Of a DNA stretch of 23,381 bases, positions 16,558-22,568 are shown one piece after another. The DNA is from Anaerolineales bacterium UBA832 (GTDB taxonomy: Bacteria > Chloroflexota > Anaerolineae > Anaerolineales > UBA11657): contig DBHI01000097.1 in the NCBI GenBank assembly GCA_002296125.1, positions 1 to 23,381 on the forward strand, read 5' to 3'. The notes under the pieces were generated by a model. The model saw nothing but the letters and a program-made list of their open reading frames with translations, made no database searches and had not been told where the DNA came from. A program made the position numbers and the translations under genes. Positions within the stretch are counted from its first letter, which is position 1. Each line of letters begins with the position of its first letter.

Positions 16558-17451
16558 ATGCAGTTAGTTTCTCAATCATATTCTATTAATGCAAGAAGTT
16601 GGTTGGATACTAATTCTACAGCTACAGTTTTTTCCAGTTTTGATAAATCTTTTAATCTTATTGATGACTTAGGCAGGATATTTTCTGTAGTTAATGGTGA
16701 CACAGGTAATGGCCCTTTTTCTTCCGTAGTTAGAGATTTGCCCACTAGTTTAGATTTGATTGTGTCGCAGGGAGACAAGGTGTTTGTTGGTAAAACGTCT
16801 TTATTAGTAAATTCAATGACAATTGACTTTCAATCTACTGTGTTGTGGTGTGCTAGGCCAGATTGGGAGTCATTTAATGAACACTTAACACTTATATTCC
16901 AAAACTGGGATTTTATGATCGAATTTGTTTCTACAAAATGTTGGAACGATTGTCTTCTAACTATGATGTTTTCATCAAGTGATTACGATGATATTGTAGG
17001 TAACAATATATTGAAATCGTCTAAATTGATCTTTGATGGAATTTCGATTAATGATTCAGATCAGGTGGATGAAGGAGTAGCTGGCATTGCTGGATTAGGA
17101 GTTGGTTTAACACCATCGGGTGATGACTTTCTTGTTGGATTTCTTCATGCTTTGTGGATTCTTTGTGAAATTAGTTGTGCTCGAAAATGGTCGAGATATA
17201 TTGTAGATATAGCTGATCCAAGAACAAATAGATTGTCTGCCTCTTGGTTAAAAGAGGCTTCTCAAGGTAATACAAGTGAGAATTGGCATAAATTATTTTA
17301 TGCTTTAAAACATCGTAATAAAAAAGGTATCAGTGATGCATGCAATCAAATAGTGTCGATAGGTAATACCTCAGGTGCTGACGCATTGGCAGGATTTTTA
17401 CTAACAATTAAGACATTAGGTATTACAAACAAATATAAGGGGGTAATTTGA
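16558..17451 (+). CDS. allH: DUF2877 protein (YlbF/AllH), probable oxamate carbamoyltransferase subunit
   Basis: A 297-residue DUF2877 protein. The diagnostic block G-L-G-V-G-L-T-P-S-G-D-D-F-L-V-G lies near residue 180. A C-terminal segment with S-G-A-D-A-L-A-G-F resembles the family's end. The N-terminal half is weakly conserved. E. coli YlbF (AllH) acts with FdrA and YlbE in oxamate carbamoyltransferase. Here it is separated from them by the double cyclase and the molybdenum hydroxylase large subunit, yet sits in the same close-packed operon. ATG 16558 begins one base after the preceding stop; a TTG 21 bases upstream lies inside the previous gene and adds residues without family support. 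Confidence 0.85.
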   Translation: MQLVSQSYSINARSWLDTNSTATVFSSFDKSFNLIDDLGRIFSVVNGDTGNGPFSSVVRDLPTSLDLIVSQGDKVFVGKTSLLVNSMTIDFQSTVLWCARPDWESFNEHLTLIFQNWDFMIEFVSTKCWNDCLLTMMFSSSDYDDIVGNNILKSSKLIFDGISINDSDQVDEGVAGIAGLGVGLTPSGDDFLVGFLHALWILCEISCARKWSRYIVDIADPRTNRLSASWLKEASQGNTSENWHKLFYALKHRNKKGISDACNQIVSIGNTSGADALAGFLLTIKTLGITNKYKGVI

Positions 17452-17452
17452 A

Positions 17453-18676
17453 ATGAAAAATAAGTTTGATCTTGTTATCAAAAATGCGTGTTTGAAGAAT
17501 CAAGCAGCTGAGAAATATAACATAGGTATTGATAACGGTAAAATTGTTGCAATAACCAAGGAGAATTTAGGACATTCCTTACAAGAGATAGATGCTCAAA
17601 ATAATTTGGTGACTGAATCTTATGTTAATCCACATCTTCATCTAGACAAGGTGTTCACTTTGGACAGATTGGATGAACTAGCTATGGCGCAATATCATCA
17701 AAACGAAATGACAGGTGCAGCTAATGCTATTGAGTTGGCATCTAGAGTGAAGACTCAATATGATCAATCGTGGATTACAGAAAATGTAAGGCTAGCTTTG
17801 GAATGGGCTGCAATTAATGGTAACACACATATTCGTGCATTTGCTGATATAGATAACAAAGCAAAATTAAAAGGAGTAAAGGTATTACTTGAATTGAAAG
17901 AAGAGTTTAAGGATATAGTTGAACTTCAGATAGTTGCATTTCCACAAGATGGAGTTGTAAAAGAACCAGGAGCAGACATTTTGGTTAATGAAGCTATGGT
18001 AATGGGTGCAGATGTCGTTGGTGGTATACCTTGGATTGAGTTGACTGATGATGATGCATTAAGTCACATTAAGTCAATGTTTGAAATAGCATCAAAGTTT
18101 GATGTGCCAGTGAGTATGTTGGTAGATGATGTAGGTGACTCTAAATTACGTACATTGGAAATGTTGGCCAATATTACGATAGCTAAGAGTTGGGAAGGTC
18201 GTGTTTTAGCACATCATGCAAGAGCTATGTCTTTGTATCCAGATAAATATCATAGTGAATTGGTTGAAATTTTGAAGAAGGCTAAAGTTGGCATTGTGAC
18301 TGATCCACATACTGGCCCATTGCATGTTCGCGTGCAAGATTTGTTAGAGCAAGGTGTTTTAGTGTGTCTTGGTCAAGATGATATTAGTGATGCTTATTAT
18401 CCATATGGTCATAACAATATGTTGGAAGTAGCATTTTTAGCTTCTCATTTATTGTGGATGACTACAAAGGCTGATATGAATGTTTTATATGACATGATTA
18501 CAGTGAATGCGGCTAAGGCCATGGGGTTACAAGATTATGGAATATCCGTTGGCAATACGGCTTCTTTGGTAATTTTGGATGTTCCCAATGTTGTTGAAGC
18601 ACTTCGGTTTCATCGGCATCCAAGATACGTAGTTCATAAGGGTAAGGTTATTGTAGAAGATGGAGAGATTTTATAA
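17453..18676 (+). CDS. Cytosine deaminase-like amidohydrolase with altered metal site
   Basis: A 407-residue amidohydrolase that lines up by eye along its length with E. coli cytosine deaminase CodA. It has N-P-H-L-H-L-D-K (His61, His63), Q-I-V-A-F-P-Q-D-G (Gln159, matching the pyrimidine-binding Gln), A-H-H-A-R-A-M (His255), and G-Q-D-D with Asp309, followed by Y-Y-P-Y-G. The segment that holds CodA ligand His214 and catalytic Glu217 reads M-L-V-D-D-V-G-D here, giving Leu223 and Asp226. So one of the four metal ligands is missing and the acid/base Glu is replaced by Asp. It may use another chemistry, act on another cyclic amide or amine, or have shifted ligands. AAGGGGG (17437-17443) precedes the ATG, one base after the DUF2877 stop. 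It ends the operon. Confidence 0.86.
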   Translation: MKNKFDLVIKNACLKNQAAEKYNIGIDNGKIVAITKENLGHSLQEIDAQNNLVTESYVNPHLHLDKVFTLDRLDELAMAQYHQNEMTGAANAIELASRVKTQYDQSWITENVRLALEWAAINGNTHIRAFADIDNKAKLKGVKVLLELKEEFKDIVELQIVAFPQDGVVKEPGADILVNEAMVMGADVVGGIPWIELTDDDALSHIKSMFEIASKFDVPVSMLVDDVGDSKLRTLEMLANITIAKSWEGRVLAHHARAMSLYPDKYHSELVEILKKAKVGIVTDPHTGPLHVRVQDLLEQGVLVCLGQDDISDAYYPYGHNNMLEVAFLASHLLWMTTKADMNVLYDMITVNAAKAMGLQDYGISVGNTASLVILDVPNVVEALRFHRHPRYVVHKGKVIVEDGEIL

Positions 18677-18772
18677 TAGTTATAGAATTATTGTTTAATT
18701 GATCCTGTAAGGTGCGCAACTTTTATGAGTTTGCGGGTTTATACAGAATAAAGATGTAGAGTTTTCCATAAT

Positions 18773-18782
18773 TACGTACGTA
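18773..18782. promoter_or_regulatory. Perfect 10-bp palindrome TACGTACGTA upstream of the permease ribosome site
   Basis: TACGTACGTA is a complete self-complementary decamer that ends two bases before AAGGAGG (18785-18791). It could be a repressor operator half-overlapping the translation start region, or simply chance. It is richer in CG steps than the surrounding AT-rich spacer. Confidence 0.25.
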
Positions 18783-18784
18783 TT

Positions 18785-18791
18785 AAGGAGG
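18785..18791 (+). promoter_or_regulatory. Consensus ribosome binding site of the permease
   Basis: AAGGAGG ends nine bases before ATG 18801. It is among the best Shine-Dalgarno matches in the window and suggests strong translation of the permease. Confidence 0.75.
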
Positions 18792-18800
18792 CCAAATATT

Positions 18801-20159
18801 ATGAATTCTGTAAAGACGTATCTCCCGAACGATAGACCTCCGTTTGGGGAGTTAGTTTTATTAGGTTTCCAACATGTGCTTACAATGTTTCCAGCCACAA
18901 TATTTGTAGCTGCGTTAACAGGATTTCATGTTGGTACAGTATTAGTAGTTTCTGGAGTAGGGACAGTTGTTGCTTTGTTACTGTCTAAATGGCGACTTGG
19001 CACTTTTATTCCTCTATTTTATGGATCAAGTTTTAGTTATATTGCTGCTTATTTAGCGATTGTCAGTGAAATGACAGGTGACATTCCGCAGTTTGGTGTG
19101 CCTGTGCCTGATAATGTGTTGAGTACAATGCAGGCAGGAATTGTTGTTACTGGTTTACTAAACATAGTTATAGGTATGATTATCAGATCTGTCGGTAAAG
19201 ATAAGTTAGATCAGGTGCTGCCACCTGTAGTAACAGGCTCTGTTGCGGCAATTATAGGTTTTGGTTTAGCTTATGCGGCTCTTGATATGGCTGCAGCAAA
19301 TTGGGGTGTAGCATTGACAACATTGCTTTTGACAATATTGTTTTCAGTTTATCTGCAAGGTAAAGGATTTATTGGAATGCTACCTGTGTTATTAGGTGCA
19401 ATTGGTGGATGTTTAATGTCATCAGTAATGGATCCAGGGTCTTTCAATATGAGTGGTGTTCAAGAAGCTTCTTGGTTCCAATTTCCACATTTTACTTTTC
19501 CTGTCTTTAGTGGCGCTATGGTAGGAACTGCAATATTCAGTATTGCAGTTATGGCTATAGCAACTATACCTGAATCAACTGCTCATCTTTATCAGATAGG
19601 GCTTTATGTTGATAGAACTGCTGAAGAAACGGGTCGTGAAAAACCAGGTTTAGCAGAATATGTTGGATTTAATTTGATTCTTGATGGTATTGATGATTTT
19701 CTCAAAGGTTTGGCTGGTGCTACTGCTGGAACAAACTATGGTGAGAACAATTCTCTAATGGCCATTACACGGAATTATTCTGGTCCTGCATTGATTGCTG
19801 CTGGAGTTATTGCAGCTTTGCTTGGTTTTGTAGGTAAACTAGAAGGTTTGGTTGCATCAGTACCAATGGCAGTAACAGGTGGATTAGCGATATATCTGTT
19901 TGGAGTTGTTGGAATGCAAGGTATAGCTTTAATGCAAGAACACAAAGTTAACATGTTTGTACCTCGCAATTTAGCTGTGGGAGCTACAATTATGGTAATT
20001 GGTATTGGTGGAAATATAGGTTTTGAAGGTGGTTTCTTGTCAATCAATTTCTTGCAGGGTACTTTCCCTAATGGTTTGCCTGCTATTGCGACAGCTGCGG
20101 TAATGGGTATTTTGATCAATGCTATTTTCTTGATTTTTAAACCGTCTAGTGAATCGTAA
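18801..20159 (+). CDS. NCS2-family uracil/xanthine permease, UraA-like
   Basis: A 452-residue inner-membrane transporter of the nucleobase:cation symporter-2 (NAT) family, with about 14 hydrophobic segments. The start L-L-G-F-Q-H-V-L-T-M-F-P-A-T and the Y-G-S-S-F-x-x-I block resemble UraA. The substrate-site positions are occupied by Glu in I-P-E-S-T-A-H-L and by T-N-Y-G-E-N-N. The latter corresponds to the T-T-Y-G-E-N of UraA, where the glutamate contacts uracil. Uracil or another oxo-pyrimidine/purine is thus the best guess, with proton symport as usual in the family. It stands alone between a structured leader and a strong terminator, so it may be regulated separately from the catabolic operon. 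Confidence 0.92.
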   Translation: MNSVKTYLPNDRPPFGELVLLGFQHVLTMFPATIFVAALTGFHVGTVLVVSGVGTVVALLLSKWRLGTFIPLFYGSSFSYIAAYLAIVSEMTGDIPQFGVPVPDNVLSTMQAGIVVTGLLNIVIGMIIRSVGKDKLDQVLPPVVTGSVAAIIGFGLAYAALDMAAANWGVALTTLLLTILFSVYLQGKGFIGMLPVLLGAIGGCLMSSVMDPGSFNMSGVQEASWFQFPHFTFPVFSGAMVGTAIFSIAVMAIATIPESTAHLYQIGLYVDRTAEETGREKPGLAEYVGFNLILDGIDDFLKGLAGATAGTNYGENNSLMAITRNYSGPALIAAGVIAALLGFVGKLEGLVASVPMAVTGGLAIYLFGVVGMQGIALMQEHKVNMFVPRNLAVGATIMVIGIGGNIGFEGGFLSINFLQGTFPNGLPAIATAAVMGILINAIFLIFKPSSES

Positions 20160-20203
20160 CAAAAGATATAGTAGTTAATAGTATAGATAAATGTTTCAAT
20201 AAT

Positions 20204-20243
20204 ATAAGGGCGTGATGTGTAAAACATTGCGCCCTTATTTTTT
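20204..20243 (+). terminator. Rho-independent terminator after the permease gene
   Basis: A 14-bp stem (20204-20217 with 20225-20238) containing GGGCG/CGCCC and two G-U pairs encloses a 7-base loop and runs into TTTTTT (20238-20243). It ends the permease transcript and separates it from the ureidopropionase-like gene. Confidence 0.92.
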
Positions 20244-20320
20244 ATGTAGTATATACTTACCAAATAATATAGTAACTATGTTAGAAAGATATAACAAGAA
20301 ACGATTTTGGAGGTTTCTGT

Positions 20321-21166
20321 ATGAGTAGAGTAGTTAAGGCTGCATTATTACAGTGTTCATATACTGGTGAAAAACAGTCGATGATTGATAAACATGTGAA
20401 ATATGTGGTTGAAGCAGCTGATCAGGGGGTACAAATTATGTGTTTTCAAGAACTTTTCTATGCGCCTTATTTTTGTCAAGTTCAAGATTCTCAGTTTTAT
20501 AGTTTGTCAGAAACAATTCCTAACGGTCCCATAATAGAATTGATGCAAGAAGTTGCTGCTAATAATAATATCGTTTTGGTTCTTCCTATGTACGAAGAAG
20601 ATAATCCTGGTGTTTATTATAATACTGGAGTTGTGATTGATTCCGATGGTACCTACATAGGTAAATATCGCAAAACACATTTGCCACATCTAGAAGGTTT
20701 TTGGGAGAAATTTTATTTTCGTCCAGGAAATACTGGTTATCCTGTTTTTCAGACTTCGGTAGGAAAGATAGGAGTTTATATTTGTTATGATAGGCATTTT
20801 CCAGAGGGAGCAAGAGCTCTTGGAATTAATGGTGCAGAAATAGTTTTTATGCCATCAGCTACTTCATCAATTTTGTCACAACATTTGTGGCAAATTGAAC
20901 AGAGGTCACATGCAATAGCTAACGGATATTTTGTAGGCACAATTAATAGGGTTGGTGTTGAGCAAGAATTTGGCCAAAACAATTATTATGGTCAATCTTA
21001 TTTTTGTGATCCTGCAGGACAATTTATAGGTAGTATAGCAAGTGATAATTCTGATGAATTAGTAGTTCGTGATTTACAGATGGATTTAATTAGAGGTGTT
21101 CGTAATACATGGCAGTTCTATAGAGATAGACGACCTGATATGTATTCTGATTTGGTTGTATCTTAA
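20321..21166 (+). CDS. Beta-ureidopropionase-like N-carbamoyl amidohydrolase (nitrilase superfamily)
   Basis: A 281-residue carbon-nitrogen hydrolase with the complete Glu-Lys-Cys triad: Glu44 (F-Q-E-L-F), Lys118 (Y-R-K-T-H-L-P-H) and Cys155 (Y-I-C-Y-D-R-H-F-P-E). The stretches P-V-F-Q-T, I-N-G-A-E-I-V-F and A-I-A-N with I-N-R-V-G closely resemble eukaryotic beta-ureidopropionase and bacterial N-carbamoylputrescine or N-carbamoyl-amino-acid hydrolases. These release CO2 and ammonia from N-carbamoyl groups. With the aminotransferase next door this fits the last steps of reductive pyrimidine breakdown: ureidopropionate to beta-alanine, then transamination. It could also act on another ureido acid made by the large operon. 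A clear GGAGG lies upstream of the ATG. It probably has its own promoter downstream of the terminator. Confidence 0.9.
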   Translation: MSRVVKAALLQCSYTGEKQSMIDKHVKYVVEAADQGVQIMCFQELFYAPYFCQVQDSQFYSLSETIPNGPIIELMQEVAANNNIVLVLPMYEEDNPGVYYNTGVVIDSDGTYIGKYRKTHLPHLEGFWEKFYFRPGNTGYPVFQTSVGKIGVYICYDRHFPEGARALGINGAEIVFMPSATSSILSQHLWQIEQRSHAIANGYFVGTINRVGVEQEFGQNNYYGQSYFCDPAGQFIGSIASDNSDELVVRDLQMDLIRGVRNTWQFYRDRRPDMYSDLVVS

Positions 21167-21211
21167 ATCATTAATTAGTACTCTCATAAGACTTTTATTA
21201 AGTTAATGATT
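21166..21211. repeat. 9-bp inverted repeat between the hydrolase and aminotransferase genes
   Basis: AATCATTAA (21166-21174) and TTAATGATT (21203-21211) are exact inverted copies separated by 28 bases. There is no U-tract after it, so it is not a typical terminator. It could be a protein-binding site or an mRNA hairpin, or chance in AT-rich sequence. Confidence 0.3.
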
Positions 21212-21251
21212 AAATGCGTATGAAATTGTCGACTTTTTATTTTTATGTGGT

Positions 21252-21257
21252 AGGAGG
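21252..21257 (+). promoter_or_regulatory. Ribosome binding site of the aminotransferase
   Basis: AGGAGG ends six bases before the second of two adjacent ATG codons (21264) and three before the first (21261), favouring the second. Confidence 0.6.
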
Positions 21258-21263
21258 ACAATG

Positions 21264-22565
21264 ATGAAAAAAGAAGCAATTCTTGCTAAGCAAAAAGATT
21301 ATTTGTGGCCTAATCACATTTTATATTATACAGATCCGTTACCTCTTGATCATGGTGATGGATTATATGTGTGGGATGTGGACGGTGTACAATATTTAGA
21401 TTTTTTTGCAGGAATTCTTACTAATAGTGTGGGTCACAATCATCCACATGTTGTTGAAAGCATTAGACATCAATTGGATAAGTTAGTGCATTCTTCTACT
21501 TTATATCCCAATGAGACGCATGTGACTTTGGCTGAAAAGATATCTTCATTGGTACCAGGTAAACTACAGACGTCATTTTTTACTAATTCAGGCACAGAAG
21601 CTAATGAGACTGCAGTTATGTTAGCTAAAGCATATACTGGGGAACAGGAAATAGTAGCTTTGCGACATGGTTATAGTGGTAGGTCTGCTTTGGGAATGTC
21701 ATTAATGGGGCATTCGACTTGGAGAATAGGATCTAGTGAAATCCCTGGGATTAAACATGCTATTAATCCTTATTGTTATAGATGTCCTTTAAAAATGAAA
21801 CCAGACACATGTGGAGTAGCTTGTGCGGAAGATGTGGAAGATGTAATTAGAACTACGACTTCAGGTAGAATTGCTGGGTTTCTTGCGGAACCAATACAAG
21901 GTGTTGGTGGTTTTATTACTCCTCCGGATGAGTATTTTAGTATAGTATCAGAGATAGTCAAACACTATGGTGGTTTGTTTATTTGCGATGAAGTACAAAC
22001 GGGTTTTGGGCGTACTGGGCATCATTGGTTTGGTATTGATCATTGGAATATAGAACCAGATATCATGACCATGGCGAAAGGTATTGCTAATGGTATGCCA
22101 ATGGGCAATACTGTTACTACAGTAGATATTGCCTCTCAACTGGTAGGTAAAGGTTTGAGTATTAGTACTTTTGGTGGCAACCCAGTTTCATGTGCTTCTT
22201 CGCTCAGTACTATTGAAGTACTGGAAAAAGAGGCTAATCCGGACCATGTTGCCGACGTTGGCAATGCTCTTAGATTGGGTTTGGAAAAACTGCAGGAAAG
22301 ATATTCATTTATTGGAGATGTTCGTGGAAAAGGTTTGATGCAAGGTTTAGAATTAGTACAGGACAGGAAATCTAAGGAACCTGCACCAAAGGTTGTAGAT
22401 ATGATTTTCGAAGCGACTAAAGAGCGCGGCTTACTTATTGGTAAAGGTGGACTATATAGTAATGTTCTTAGGATTTCTCCACCGCTTACTGCAAATCATC
22501 AACACATAGATGAAGCTTTAGGTATATTAGATGATGCGTTTAGATTAGTACAAAGGGACTTTTGA
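21264..22565 (+). CDS. Class III PLP aminotransferase, AGXT2 / beta-alanine transaminase-like
   Basis: A 433-residue class III aminotransferase. It shows F-T-N-S-G-T-E-A-N-E near residue 106, the cofactor-binding D-E-V-Q-T-G-F-G-R-T-G near 242, Lys272 in M-A-K-G-I-A-N-G (Schiff-base lysine), and S-T-F-G-G-N-P. A cluster C-Y-R-C-P...C-x-x-x-C near 171-187 also occurs in alanine-glyoxylate aminotransferase 2-like proteins. AGXT2-type enzymes use glyoxylate, pyruvate or beta-alanine. After a ureidopropionase-like enzyme the natural role is transamination of beta-alanine or a related amino acid, perhaps with glyoxylate as acceptor. ATG 21264 is preferred by ribosome-site spacing; ATG 21261 is the alternative. 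The exact substrate is not readable from sequence. Confidence 0.9.
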   Translation: MKKEAILAKQKDYLWPNHILYYTDPLPLDHGDGLYVWDVDGVQYLDFFAGILTNSVGHNHPHVVESIRHQLDKLVHSSTLYPNETHVTLAEKISSLVPGKLQTSFFTNSGTEANETAVMLAKAYTGEQEIVALRHGYSGRSALGMSLMGHSTWRIGSSEIPGIKHAINPYCYRCPLKMKPDTCGVACAEDVEDVIRTTTSGRIAGFLAEPIQGVGGFITPPDEYFSIVSEIVKHYGGLFICDEVQTGFGRTGHHWFGIDHWNIEPDIMTMAKGIANGMPMGNTVTTVDIASQLVGKGLSISTFGGNPVSCASSLSTIEVLEKEANPDHVADVGNALRLGLEKLQERYSFIGDVRGKGLMQGLELVQDRKSKEPAPKVVDMIFEATKERGLLIGKGGLYSNVLRISPPLTANHQHIDEALGILDDAFRLVQRDF

Positions 22566-22568
22566 GTT

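Larger units (their letters stand above)
18677..18800 (+). promoter_or_regulatory. Leader of the nucleobase permease with a possible structured RNA element
   Basis: In this 124-bp spacer, CTGTA (18705-18709) pairs perfectly with TACAG (18742-18746). Inside it CGCAA (18715-18719) pairs with TTGCG (18731-18735) around an 11-base loop, giving two short helices separated by an asymmetric, purine-rich internal loop. No U-tract follows, so it is not an intrinsic terminator. The shape, a small two-helix element in front of a permease gene, is compatible with a ligand-sensing or protein-binding leader. I do not recognise a consensus. TTGATC (18699-18704) and TTTATG (18722-18727), 17 bp apart, could alternatively be a promoter. 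Confidence 0.35.

Noticed and set aside
18672..18700. Terminator after the deaminase-like gene
   Set aside because: Only a 5-bp A/T hairpin is possible; it is too weak to call.
19775..20263. 162-codon minus-strand open frame over the permease end
   Set aside because: It is a mirror of the permease membrane segments and runs through the terminator hairpin.
21166..21211. Inverted repeat as a transcription terminator
   Set aside because: The stem is AT-only apart from one G-C pair, the loop is 28 bases and no U-tract follows.
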